Shown: positions 7,853-16,577, counted from the stretch's first letter. The stretch is 64,000 nucleotides of DNA from Arthrobacter sp. MYb229 (GCF_002975405.1 NZ_PCPS01000002.1:124001-188000), one strand, 5' to 3'. Numbers and translations: made by a program. The notes: generated by a model not told the origin, from the sequence alone.

Positions 7853-9097
7853 TCATGACATGGACCTTGGGTTTGATTGTCGTGACAACTTCATGTGTCT
7901 GCGAATTTTCAGCAATACCCTGAGCACTGGTGTCGGAAGTGCCGTCCGGACCCGTTGACGAAGTGGTTGGTGCTTGATGAAAGCCAGAATCTCGGGATCT
8001 GTTTTTAGCTGACCGCCCCGGGCACGATGCGCGAGGATGGTCAAAGATTCATTGAACGTGTTGTCCACACGGTGAAAATAGTTTTCTCGTAGCCAGGGCT
8101 TGTTTGCCGGTTCAAAGTTCAGGTCCTCGAGGTCCTGCAGAGTACCGAGCAATCCGGAGGATTCGAAAACGACGTTGATCATCTGGGCATTTACGCCGAA
8201 GTCGGAGAGCACCATGGTCGGCAATCCGCGATCGATCGACTCGAGCGCTGCCGTGGATGAAACGGTCACGAGCGCGCTATGCTCCGTAAGCACTTCAGAC
8301 ATGCTGCCGGTCACGAAGCGCAGATGCGTGGACTTTCCCAACCGGCCAGAGCGAACAAGCTCTTCAAAAAGTAGGTCATAGGGGTAGGCCTCGAGATGCG
8401 TCTGCGGTTCGCCAGCGCGCGCTCGCAATTTGACCATGACTTCCAGTCCCGGATTGAGCCGAGCGGCCTGCTCGAGCGAGACCAGAATGCTCTCGCGTTC
8501 GGATTTACCGACAGGCACCTTGGCCTGCGGTGCAAAGACCAGTCGCTTGATCGGGGCAGATGAACTGGTGGGAAAACCCGAGGAACGCAGAAAGGGAAGC
8601 TTGCTGACCATGATCGTTGGCTGATGACCCTCGTGGTCGAGGTTCATAAATGAAAAATCGCGCGCCTCGGCGTGTGAATGGCAGATGAATGCGTCACCTG
8701 GCCGGCGGTAATTCCATCCTTTGCGGGTGGCAGGATAGGCGACCCCGGGAAGCGCGGAGATCAGCGCGGTGCGTCGTTGGTCCACCGGCTCGGTGCGCAG
8801 CATTCGAGCATACAACTCGGCGACCACTGGCCCAGTGGCGGCGGCGAAGACGACATCTTCGCCAACGGTTTGCGCATTGAACTGATTCAAGGCTAAGACC
8901 TCTAGATCTGCGGGGTCGAGGTCGGTTCCCTCGAATGCTGCGGCGATCTGTTCTTCGGTGGGCATGACAGGGGTGCGCGCCAATACGACGCGACGGTCCC
9001 AACTCGGGCCCAGACGGTGCAGGAATGTGGTGGCGAGTTTCAGATACGAGTCTGAATCCGCGACCGCAAGAATTGCTGGTTTCACGAGGATCGTCAC
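7853..9097 (-). CDS. DUF6716-type putative glycosyltransferase
   Basis: A 414-aa cytoplasmic protein resembling the DUF6716 family, annotated in Micrococcaceae as putative glycosyltransferases. It opens with ILAVADSDSYLKLA and has a GT-B-like second half (LVTVSSTAALESIDRGLPTM, compare nucleotide-sugar binding loops). The basic C-terminus (KIRRHMKLSRQ) may attach to the membrane surface. It overlaps the preceding gene by 4 bp (ATGA), so it is the last gene of the minus-strand glycan operon. Its likely job is transfer to, or modification of, the nonulosonic acid polymer; the donor is unknown. Confidence 0.7.
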   Translation of the reverse strand: MTILVKPAILAVADSDSYLKLATTFLHRLGPSWDRRVVLARTPVMPTEEQIAAAFEGTDLDPADLEVLALNQFNAQTVGEDVVFAAATGPVVAELYARMLRTEPVDQRRTALISALPGVAYPATRKGWNYRRPGDAFICHSHAEARDFSFMNLDHEGHQPTIMVSKLPFLRSSGFPTSSSAPIKRLVFAPQAKVPVGKSERESILVSLEQAARLNPGLEVMVKLRARAGEPQTHLEAYPYDLLFEELVRSGRLGKSTHLRFVTGSMSEVLTEHSALVTVSSTAALESIDRGLPTMVLSDFGVNAQMINVVFESSGLLGTLQDLEDLNFEPANKPWLRENYFHRVDNTFNESLTILAHRARGGQLKTDPEILAFIKHQPLRQRVRTALPTPVLRVLLKIRRHMKLSRQSNPRSMS

Positions 9098-10119
9098 ACC
9101 CTCAACGAGCTTGATAGATGGTCACGAAGATCTTGCGAGGTGCTCGGCGTCCACCAATGACCCGGCACCGGTTGCGCGTACAGGTTACGTGCTTCATTAC
9201 CGAGCAGGAGGCGCAAGGAGGGAATGACGGTAGAAGGAAGCGCCCTGATTTCTTGTCCGGGACGCAAATCGCGCAATCGCATCTCGATCGGAATCGTATG
9301 CTCCTTCAGCACCACGTTGGGAATCTGCTGTAGTTCTTCCAATATCTGCGGAGTCTCTCGGCGGTGCGGGAAGAAGGCTACTGGCCCTTCTGCGGCAATG
9401 GAACGAATCCATTGCAGATACGGCGCGGCATGAATAATTCCGTCCGCCGCCATGGCCGAGCCGATGAGCAAGGTCGGTTCGGTGAATCGTTCGGCGACGG
9501 GTTGAGTAGCTAGCCACTCGAACCTGTGCTGGGCGAACTTGATGCCCAGCGCATCCATGCGCTTCCTGATTTCCGGTTCAACCTGCAAGGCAGAGACGAT
9601 CAGCAGACGTCCCTCTCGAGCCAAGCCGCGCAGCCGGTGCCACATCGCCAAGCCCAGGCCCACGCGGGCAGCGGTGTTCTTCGCGCGGGCGCGCACCACA
9701 GCGGTAGGTTCCTCGCTGACCAGCTGCCGGATCAGCGCCAACGTGGCCAGCCCATCATCGATGATGACAATTTCCTTGGCCTTGACCCCGGTCAGCATGG
9801 TGCGCTGTATCCGGCCCGAATAGGCATCGCCGGTGACGTACCTGTCTCGCGCCGAGCTAGGCTGCGGTGGCCTTTTGGCCGCGGGCATGAAGTGCAAACC
9901 AGCCGGCGAATTTCTCAGCAGTGCGCCGGTGGTTGCCTCCAGCGGCATCCCGCGCCGCGGAATGATGCGCACCTCATCGCCGAGCAATCCGGCGGCGTGA
10001 GTTTCCACGGCCGAGAGCAGCTGCAGGGGAGATTCCACCCACACATGGGCGGTGCCAAAGCGTGGCCGTGGCACTTCCTGGGTGTCGGGTTGGGAAATTT
10101 TGATCATCGTATCGTTCAT
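9094..10119 (-). CDS. polysialyltransferase-like glycosyltransferase (second copy)
   Basis: A 341-aa enzyme with the bacterial sialyltransferase hallmarks: a D-D-G motif at residues 121-123 (VIIDDGLATL) and an HP-type motif at 251-253 (AFFPHRRE), plus the N-terminal ESPLQLLSAVE typical of alpha-2,8-polysialyltransferase-like proteins. It should use a CMP-activated nonulosonic acid and act in the cytoplasm. The start at 10119 overlaps the upstream stop as ATGA, and its own stop overlaps the next gene the same way. An internal Met four codons on is an alternative start. Confidence 0.72.
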   Translation of the reverse strand: MNDTMIKISQPDTQEVPRPRFGTAHVWVESPLQLLSAVETHAAGLLGDEVRIIPRRGMPLEATTGALLRNSPAGLHFMPAAKRPPQPSSARDRYVTGDAYSGRIQRTMLTGVKAKEIVIIDDGLATLALIRQLVSEEPTAVVRARAKNTAARVGLGLAMWHRLRGLAREGRLLIVSALQVEPEIRKRMDALGIKFAQHRFEWLATQPVAERFTEPTLLIGSAMAADGIIHAAPYLQWIRSIAAEGPVAFFPHRRETPQILEELQQIPNVVLKEHTIPIEMRLRDLRPGQEIRALPSTVIPSLRLLLGNEARNLYAQPVPGHWWTPSTSQDLRDHLSSSLRV

Positions 10120-11459
10120 TTTGCCAGTCGACTCAGGGATTTGGACATGGTGTCCAAGGTCCGTGAGCCGTGGCGCAGCATGTGGCGGGATACGCCACGG
10201 ACCTTGGCCGGCACCGAACGACGTGCTTGCAAGTGGGCCCACTGCGGTGGCAGCGCAAGCTTGGTGATGCGTCGACGCTTGAAGTGGGCGGAAAACACGC
10301 CGTAGTGTTCGGCGAGGAAAGCCTCGGCGACCGGGCGCAAATGCGGGAGCTGCGTGGACTGCATGCAATAAGAAATGGCACCGAGCAAGTCGCTGAGCAT
10401 GTCGATGCTTCCGGCGCGAGCGGGAGCCGGCAGGTCCTGGACAAAGAGCCCGTGGATGATCGATAGCGGAATACGGTTCGAGTTCTCATAGGGGGCGAGA
10501 AGCTGCAGCATCTTGGCGGTACCCACGGCCTGAACCGGCGTACCGAGCACATAGTGGGCGGTGACCAGCGCCGTGGAGAAGCAGGAGATGACAACTTCCG
10601 GCTTCGCCGCGAGGATCACGGTTTCGGCCAGATGATCGGTATCGAGCAGATGGAAATCCAGCTCGAGGTCTTGGGCGCGGGCGCGCAATCGGGCCGCCGA
10701 GGTGGCGCTGGCCGACGGGTGGGCCTTGAACAAGATGGTGTGCAGCCCTCGGTCCTTGGCGGCTCGGAGCATCTGCTCGTGCAGCTCTAGTTCTTCCTCG
10801 GCATCCATCAGGCCGAGGGAACCCAGATACTGGCCGAGGATCAGGGCGGCGCCCTCGGGCAGCTGCAGCTGCGCCTCCCGTGCAAGTTGCGCAAAGACCG
10901 GCGCCAGCGCGGTTCCCTGCAAGACCAAGCGTGATGGTTGCTGCTCGGCGAGCAGCTGCGGCTCGAGGCCCGGCACCAGATCGACGTGTATGGTCCCGGC
11001 CAGGCGCTGGGCCATTGGGACCTGCAGCTTATTGCGCGTCGGACCGTAGGACATCAGACCGTCCGAATGCACCCAGATCGACGCGTCGAAGAAGATCCGC
11101 GCCAGCGCCCGAGCCGGGTTTACCTGGATCGATTCGAGAACTAGCGTCAGCCGTTCGTCTCCCAGATCCCAGGCACTGCGCAGCAAGCGTTCGAAGATGA
11201 GCAATTCGTCTTCGCGCGGGTTGAACTGGGCAGGCCGGCGCGGGGAGATCAGCGCGGCGAAATCCACCACCCGATCGAATCGGGCGGCAAGCTCGGCGAA
11301 TCCCGGGGCTTCGTGAAGGGGCGTGGTCAGTTCGGGCAGCTGCGAGCCATTGGCGAGCACCAGAACATATTCATCTGCCTGCGGCAGCAGTCCGGCGTCG
11401 GCCATGGCGGCCAGGGAAGCTAACTGAAAATAGCTGCTGGCCTCGACTAAAGCGATCAT
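10116..11459 (-). CDS. polysialyltransferase-like glycosyltransferase (first copy)
   Basis: A 447-aa protein of the alpha-2,8-polysialyltransferase-like type. The SDG motif at residues 132-134 (WVHSDGLMSYGP) matches the (D/E)(D/E)G position, the KAHP motif at 245-248 matches the HP motif, and SCFSTAL near 292-298 fits the serine-rich motif that follows. The N-terminus MIALVEASSYFQLASL is of the same kind. The C-terminal 70 residues are basic (FKRRRITKLAL), as expected for membrane-peripheral capsule enzymes. It overlaps the GT2 gene by 4 bp. With the second copy it could build an alternating or doubly linked nonulosonate chain. Confidence 0.72.
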   Translation of the reverse strand: MIALVEASSYFQLASLAAMADAGLLPQADEYVLVLANGSQLPELTTPLHEAPGFAELAARFDRVVDFAALISPRRPAQFNPREDELLIFERLLRSAWDLGDERLTLVLESIQVNPARALARIFFDASIWVHSDGLMSYGPTRNKLQVPMAQRLAGTIHVDLVPGLEPQLLAEQQPSRLVLQGTALAPVFAQLAREAQLQLPEGAALILGQYLGSLGLMDAEEELELHEQMLRAAKDRGLHTILFKAHPSASATSAARLRARAQDLELDFHLLDTDHLAETVILAAKPEVVISCFSTALVTAHYVLGTPVQAVGTAKMLQLLAPYENSNRIPLSIIHGLFVQDLPAPARAGSIDMLSDLLGAISYCMQSTQLPHLRPVAEAFLAEHYGVFSAHFKRRRITKLALPPQWAHLQARRSVPAKVRGVSRHMLRHGSRTLDTMSKSLSRLAK

Positions 11460-12442
11460 TTAGCGGCCCCGACCTGAAGGAAGGAAAGGATGTGGCGGCG
11501 GCGCGCAATATCCATTTCGAGCGCTACCTGTTGTGCAATATTAACGTCGATGGTGGTGAATATCTTTCGTAGCTGCTGTTTCATTTCTAGCCGCACCTGT
11601 GGCGGGTAGTGCTTGGCGCGTTTCTCGTGATGGCACACGATCGCGAAGAACTGGCGCATCGCCTTGGGCAGGTGGCGGTCGGCGTGCTCATGGGCACGCA
11701 CCTCCTCCAGGATCCGCGCATAGGCCGGAATGAAGCCGAGCTGGCGCTGGTCGAAGACCTGGGTGAGCGAACCGGGCAACCCGCGGCGGTAGAACACTCC
11801 GGGGTAGGAGATCACCGCGTAGCGGCTGGTGCGCAGATGCAGCTTCCAAAGCCACAGCCGGTCCTCGGCGCTGTGCAAGTCCGCGTCGAACAGGTAGGTG
11901 TCCTTGCTGCGCATCAGTTCGGTGCGATACATTCCCGCCCAAACGAAGGCATAGTCCACCATCGAGGGGGAGTCGATCGGCTCGATATCATCTGCCGGGT
12001 TCAGGGGCAGGCCGCGCAGCGCCTGCGGGGCGCGGTGCAGCACCCGGTTAGTTCCGGTCACCCGCACGTGGTCGGTGCGGACGAAGTCCACGTGCAGGTC
12101 TTCCAAGGCCGCGGCCAGGGTGGCGAGGTGTTCCGGAGCGTACCAGTCGTCCGGGTCCAGGAAGGTGAAGAATTCGCCGGTGGCCCGCTCGAGCCCGGCG
12201 TTGCGGGCCGCGGAGACTCCGGCGTTTTCGGTGAGGCTGACCAGCTCGAGGCCCTCGAGCTTCTGCTGGTAGCCGAGCACCAGATTCGCGGTCTGATCGG
12301 TGGAAGCATCATCGACCACCAGCACCTCTAGTTCCCACTTGCCCAGCTTTTGGCGGGTCAGCGAGGTGAGGGCATCGCAGATGTATTCCTCCTGGTTATA
12401 GGCGGGAATCACCACTGATATACGACCGGGGATCAAACTCAT
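11456..12442 (-). CDS. family 2 glycosyltransferase
   Basis: A 328-aa inverting glycosyltransferase with a GT-A fold: SVVIPAYNQEEYICDAL at the start, VVDDASTDQT around residue 45, and the metal-binding FLDPDDWY near residue 100. No membrane helix is evident. It is the first gene of the four-gene block read toward ino1, separated from neuB by a strong terminator. It may make the primer or linkage sugar for the nonulosonic polymer; the substrate cannot be told. Confidence 0.88.
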   Translation of the reverse strand: MSLIPGRISVVIPAYNQEEYICDALTSLTRQKLGKWELEVLVVDDASTDQTANLVLGYQQKLEGLELVSLTENAGVSAARNAGLERATGEFFTFLDPDDWYAPEHLATLAAALEDLHVDFVRTDHVRVTGTNRVLHRAPQALRGLPLNPADDIEPIDSPSMVDYAFVWAGMYRTELMRSKDTYLFDADLHSAEDRLWLWKLHLRTSRYAVISYPGVFYRRGLPGSLTQVFDQRQLGFIPAYARILEEVRAHEHADRHLPKAMRQFFAIVCHHEKRAKHYPPQVRLEMKQQLRKIFTTIDVNIAQQVALEMDIARRRHILSFLQVGAAK

Positions 12443-12475
12443 GGTTCCTTCTGGGCTAGGCGGGGCAAAAATAAA

Positions 12476-12509
12476 CGGCGGTTGGACCCGTCGGTGAGTC
12501 CAACCGCCG
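12476..12509 (-). terminator. strong terminator between neuB and the glycosyltransferase block
   Basis: CGGCGGTTGGAC at 12476-12487 and GTCCAACCGCCG at 12498-12509 form a perfect 12-bp stem. On the minus strand it is followed by TTTATTTTTGCCCC. It starts 15 nt after the neuB stop codon and should end most neuA-neuB transcripts, so the glycosyltransferases need read-through or a promoter within the 80-nt gap. Confidence 0.82.
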
Positions 12510-12523
12510 GTTGTGTGCCGTGG

Positions 12524-13417
12524 CTAGGCGTCGACGCGGCGCAGGCGCGAAAGCGGTGCCAGCTCGCCCGGGAAGACCTTCTTCACGCCGTCGCCCATGG
12601 CCTGCTCGAGGATGCGGATGTCGCGGATCAGCGATTCGAAGCCCTTTGGCTCCAGCGAAGAAGCCTGATCCGAACCCCACATGGTGCGGTCCAGGGTGAT
12701 GTGGCGCTCGACGGTGACCGCGCCCAAGGCGACGGCTGCCAGCGAGATCTGCAGGCCGCGCTCGTGGCCCGAGTAGCCTACCGGCACCTGGTAGCGCTCG
12801 CGCAGGGTCTCGACCATGCGCAGGTTTGCCTCTTCTGGAGGCAATGGGTAGGTGGAAGTTGCGTGCATCATGACCAGCTTGTCGGTGCCCAGGGTCTCCA
12901 CCGCGGTATCGATCTGCTCGATGGTGGACATGCCGGTGGACAGGATGATTGGCTTGCCGGTCTGCGCGAGGGCCTTGAGCAGCTCGATGTCGGTGACCGA
13001 GGCCGAGGCGACCTTGTGGGTGACTGCACCCTGCTCTTCCATGAACTCAACCGAAGGAACGTCCCATGGGGAAGCGAAGGCGTGCAGGCCCTTGGAAGCA
13101 GCGTAGGAGATGAGCTCCTTGTACTGTGCCTGGTCGAACTCGACGCGGTAGCGGTAGTCCAGGTAGGTCATGTCGCCCCATGGGGTGGAGCGGATCTTGT
13201 CGCGCATGTCCATCGGGGTGGAGATCTCCGGGGTGCGCTTCTGGAACTTGACCGCGTTGGCGCCGGCCTCGGCCGAGACGTCGATCAACTGCTTGGCGAT
13301 CTCGATGTCGCCATTGTGGTTGATGCCGATCTCGCCGATGACGTAAACCTGCTGGCCGGTGCCGAGCAGGGATTCGCCGATGGCTACTGGCTTGATTTCG
13401 GTGTTCACGGAGGTCAT
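12524..13417 (-). CDS. neuB: NeuB-family nonulosonic acid synthase, no SAF domain
   Basis: Condenses phosphoenolpyruvate with a hexose (ManNAc, or a mannose/ManNAc 6-phosphate) to a nine-carbon sialic-type acid. The 297-aa protein is the TIM barrel alone: EIGINHNGDIEIAKQL, AVKFQKRTPE, KPIILSTGMST, HATSTYPLP, GYSGHERG and VERHITLDR carry the expected conserved and metal-binding positions. The C-terminal antifreeze-like (SAF) domain of about 60 residues found in most NeuB enzymes is missing; the protein stops at RLRRVDA. I start at 13417 (MTSVNTEIK) because AAAGG lies 7 nt upstream. It follows neuA by 32 nt, clearly one operon. Confidence 0.88.
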   Translation of the reverse strand: MTSVNTEIKPVAIGESLLGTGQQVYVIGEIGINHNGDIEIAKQLIDVSAEAGANAVKFQKRTPEISTPMDMRDKIRSTPWGDMTYLDYRYRVEFDQAQYKELISYAASKGLHAFASPWDVPSVEFMEEQGAVTHKVASASVTDIELLKALAQTGKPIILSTGMSTIEQIDTAVETLGTDKLVMMHATSTYPLPPEEANLRMVETLRERYQVPVGYSGHERGLQISLAAVALGAVTVERHITLDRTMWGSDQASSLEPKGFESLIRDIRILEQAMGDGVKKVFPGELAPLSRLRRVDA

Positions 13418-13449
13418 TGACTTGCCTTTCATTGGGAAAACTTGGGAAT

Positions 13450-14622
13450 TCAAACTTGAGGATTGGAGCGGGCCGCGAGGACCAGCTCGGCGAGCTCACG
13501 GACCGCACCATTCCCGCCGGGGCGGGTCAGGCGGTGCCGTGCGGCTCGATGCACCTCGTCGCTGGCGTCGGCGACCGTGATCGGCCAGCCGACCAGCTCC
13601 ATAGGTGCCAGATCATTGATGTCATTGCCTACATAGGCAACGCGGGCCGGGTTGATCGACTCGTCGACCAGCCAGCGGGCCAGGTATTCGGCCTTGTTGT
13701 CGATGCCGTGGGCGACCTCGACATTCAGTTTTGCCGCTCGGGCGGCGACTACCGGATTGCGTTCCTTGGACAGGATCAGGAACTTCACGCCGGCCGCTCG
13801 TAGCCGGGCCACGCCCATGCCATCGGAGCGCGAGACGCGCACGGTTTCGGTACCGTGTTCGTCCACGTAGGCGGTGTCCGGGGTATGCACCCCGTCAAAA
13901 TCGGTGACTACCGCATCAACTAGGATCGGTTCGCTGTGCTGCGGGACGCGCAGTTGCGCCAGCGCCAGGTCCGCTTCGGTGTCGATGTCCATCCCGTGTT
14001 CCGCGGCGACCTCGCAGATGCGAACTCGGCCGAAGAACCGGTGCTTGGCTGCCTGGAACCCGGCGGTCTCCATGGCGTAGAACGCCCCGGTCTCCAGCCA
14101 GCGTGCCTCGCGGTCTTGGCGGCGCGGCCGGTTCGCCGCGTCATGTCCGCTGGCCAGCGCGAGCCCCTGGGGATCGGCGGTCCAATGAAATCCATGGTCG
14201 GGTACCGCGGCGAAGCTGACTTCGGCTCCGCCGTCGCGGACCGCGCCCACCGCAGCGTCCAGGTCCGCAGGATCGATCAGCGGGCTGGTGCATTGAATGA
14301 ACAAGGTGATATCCGGAGTGTCGGAGACCTTGGACAAAACATCGAGAAGCACCGCTTCGCTGCTAGCCGTGTCTCCGGCGATATCTGCCGGTCGGCTGAT
14401 CACGGTGGCCCCGTAGGCGAGGGCCTCGGCCTTGATTTGTTCATGATCGGTGCTGACCACGACTTCGCTGACTGTCGTCGCAGAACGCGCCGCAAGGATG
14501 GCCCTGCCCACCAGGGAGATGCCCCCGATGGTGCGTAGATTTTTGAGCTTGACGCCTTTGGAACCACCCCGGGCTGGGATGATCGCTAGGACGCTGGGCT
14601 TGTCGGTTTTACTCACATCCAT
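13450..14622 (-). CDS. neuA: CMP-nonulosonate synthetase fused to a KdsC-like HAD phosphatase
   Basis: Residues 10-228 are an acylneuraminate cytidylyltransferase (LAIIPARGGSKGVKLKNL, CTSPLIDPADL) that activates a nonulosonic acid with CTP. Residues 232-380 are a C0-type HAD phosphatase with intact catalytic motifs: DFDG at 241-244, Ser285, a basic Lys near 298 and GNDIND at 332-337. The phosphatase would fit a route through a nonulosonate 9-phosphate, as in the Kdn and eukaryotic-type sialate pathways. The order within the minus-strand operon is neuA then neuB. No UDP-GlcNAc 2-epimerase (neuC) lies nearby. Confidence 0.88.
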   Translation of the reverse strand: MDVSKTDKPSVLAIIPARGGSKGVKLKNLRTIGGISLVGRAILAARSATTVSEVVVSTDHEQIKAEALAYGATVISRPADIAGDTASSEAVLLDVLSKVSDTPDITLFIQCTSPLIDPADLDAAVGAVRDGGAEVSFAAVPDHGFHWTADPQGLALASGHDAANRPRRQDREARWLETGAFYAMETAGFQAAKHRFFGRVRICEVAAEHGMDIDTEADLALAQLRVPQHSEPILVDAVVTDFDGVHTPDTAYVDEHGTETVRVSRSDGMGVARLRAAGVKFLILSKERNPVVAARAAKLNVEVAHGIDNKAEYLARWLVDESINPARVAYVGNDINDLAPMELVGWPITVADASDEVHRAARHRLTRPGGNGAVRELAELVLAARSNPQV

Positions 14623-14739
14623 GAGCCTAGGAAGCCGAGTTGGCCACCTGCCCTACATCAGGTTAACGCAGGGTGAAGAACAGGTTTAGCTTGCTGGGAA
14701 AACCCTGTATGCCCATGTCATTGAGCTTATCCAGTCGTT

Positions 14740-15017
14740 TTACGGTTCCCGGGCCGCTAGTTGGGCGCGAAGCACGGTCAAGTGTTCGTTTAGCTTTTGG
14801 CGTTCTTCACCGGCGAAGCGGCGGGCCTGCATATCAAGGACGGCCCGGGTGCCAGACTCGTCTACCTGCAACAGGTTGCCCAGGCTCGCCACGGCCGCGG
14901 CGCGCGAATCGACTTTTCGATTGCCGCGAAAACTTCCTCGCGCCGGTCGATGGCTTAGGTGATCGCCCGGAGGAGTTGCGCCGGCTGGCCCAGGCTTTCC
15001 TTGGGTTGACTGTGCAT
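14740..15017 (-). pseudogene. decayed small GyrA-tower-like protein
   Basis: ATG at 15017 opens a frame (MHSQPKESLGQPAQLLRAIT) that meets TAA at 14955-14957. The same frame resumes as AIDRREEVFAAIEKS, then one base is missing near 14906-14920. The next frame continues as VASLGNLLQVDESGTRAVLD and on to a clean stop at 14740. The later part, with AVLDMQARRF and GEERQKLNEHL, resembles the region of DNA gyrase A after its catalytic core (AILDMRL..L). One nonsense codon and one frameshift make it a pseudogene, unless they are sequencing errors. It sits between the nonulosonate cluster and the GT87 gene. Confidence 0.55.
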
Positions 15018-15122
15018 AGTGGCATCCTGCCGCCTGCTCGAAGTCGATGGAAGCGGTGCGAATAACCGAATCAACGGACTAAATGGTGCAGTGCGGTGCC
15101 CCGGCAAACTAGGCTGGAACCT

Positions 15123-16577
15123 ATGAGTGCCCCGAATAAACCGAGCCAGCGTGGTCCGCTGCGGATTACCGTCCCCTCGCGGGCCGACGGATTCCTGCGC
15201 CAGTTCACCGCGCTGATCGGTGGCCCGTTGGGTCGCCGCAGCGATCCGGGGCGAGTTAGTCCCGGATTCTTCAGTGTTGAACGCATCATGATCCTGCTGA
15301 CCACCCTCGGCGCGCTGTTCATGCTCTTGGCAAAGAACCCCTGCAGGCTTAATGGTTGGGGCGGTTCCAACCCCTACGTATATGCCTGCTACACCGACTG
15401 GGTGCCGCTCTTCGGGGCGCGCGGATTCGCCGACAACCCGTGGGTTCCGTTCAGCAGCGGGGCCGAATTCGAATACCCGGTGCTGATGAGCGCGGTGGCC
15501 TCGGCGGTTGCCGCGCTGGTCCCGCAGGGTCTGGAGAACCGCTCGCTGCTCTACTTCGATATGAACCTGACCATCGTGGCGATCCTCTGGGTGGTCACCG
15601 TGGTGTGCACGCTGCGCATGGGCGGGCGCCGTCCCTGGGACGCGGCGATGGTGGCGATCGCCCCGGGCATCATCCTGACCGCGAGCATCAATTGGGATAT
15701 GTGGGCCGTGGCACTGCTTGCCATGGGCATGCTGTCCTTCGCCCGCGGACGCATAGTACTTGCCGGGGTGCTGATTGGCTTGGGCGCGGCGATGAAGATC
15801 TACCCGTTTTTCATCCTCGGCGCGATACTGGTGATCGCGCTTCGCACCGGAAAACTCAAGGTCTTCTGGGTGACCGGCGGCGCCGCCGCGGCCACCTGGG
15901 TCCTGGTGAATCTGCCCTACGCGCTGGCCTATCCGGACTCCTTTAGGCACTTCTTCACCTTTTCCTCGGAACGCGGTGCCGGGCTTTCAAGTTTCTGGCA
16001 TGCGTGGAACGCGGTGGCAGCAAAAACCGATTCCATGGGTACCTTCGAGGCAGAACAGATCTCCCGTTACGGCCTGATTCTGTTCTTCATCTGCTGCGCC
16101 GGTGTTGCGGTGCTCGGTCTGCTGGCCAAGCGTACTCCGCGCCTGGGGTCGCTGGCATTCCTGATCATCGCCTCCTTCGTGCTGGTCAATAAGGTCTACT
16201 CTCCGCAGTTCATCGTCTGGCTGATTCCGTTGTTCGCGCTGGCACTGCCACGCTGGCGGTTGTTCCTGGTCTGGATGATGGTGGAGGTCGCCCACTTCTA
16301 CGGGCTATGGAACTATCTCGATGCATTCTCCGGAGAGCAAGACCCGCATAAAACCTTCCCGGAAATCGGCTACGTGGTGCTGGTGCTCGCGCATATGGGC
16401 ATGCTTGCCTACCTGATGTTCCAGGTGGTGCGCTCGATCCTTGACCCGCGCCGCGATCCAATCCGTGCGGTAGGCCAGGAGGACCCGCTGGCTGGTGCCT
16501 TTGCCGGAGCCAAAGACGTTTTCACCTTGCGCGGACTGCGCAAGTCCACTAATACTTCTCAGGAGCAACAGGTATGA
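15123..16577 (+). CDS. GT87/DUF2029 membrane glycosyltransferase
   Basis: A 484-aa polytopic GT-C type protein, probably a polyprenyl-phosphate-dependent mannosyltransferase-like enzyme of the GT87 (DUF2029) family. About ten hydrophobic segments follow an N-terminal basic stretch of 50 residues, and the outer loop after the first helix contains NPCRLNGWGGSNPYVYACYT. A related gene (Rv0051) precedes rpsF in Mycobacterium tuberculosis, where ponA1 is also adjacent; here ponA is absent. I prefer ATG 15123 (MSAPNKPSQ) over an in-frame start 27 nt upstream. The stop overlaps the next gene by 4 bp. Confidence 0.8.
   Translation: MSAPNKPSQRGPLRITVPSRADGFLRQFTALIGGPLGRRSDPGRVSPGFFSVERIMILLTTLGALFMLLAKNPCRLNGWGGSNPYVYACYTDWVPLFGARGFADNPWVPFSSGAEFEYPVLMSAVASAVAALVPQGLENRSLLYFDMNLTIVAILWVVTVVCTLRMGGRRPWDAAMVAIAPGIILTASINWDMWAVALLAMGMLSFARGRIVLAGVLIGLGAAMKIYPFFILGAILVIALRTGKLKVFWVTGGAAAATWVLVNLPYALAYPDSFRHFFTFSSERGAGLSSFWHAWNAVAAKTDSMGTFEAEQISRYGLILFFICCAGVAVLGLLAKRTPRLGSLAFLIIASFVLVNKVYSPQFIVWLIPLFALALPRWRLFLVWMMVEVAHFYGLWNYLDAFSGEQDPHKTFPEIGYVVLVLAHMGMLAYLMFQVVRSILDPRRDPIRAVGQEDPLAGAFAGAKDVFTLRGLRKSTNTSQEQQV

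Noticed and set aside
14673-15065. 130-codon plus-strand frame between neuA and the GT87 gene
   Set aside because: No ribosome-binding site or family similarity; the minus strand of this stretch has the GyrA-like pseudogene.
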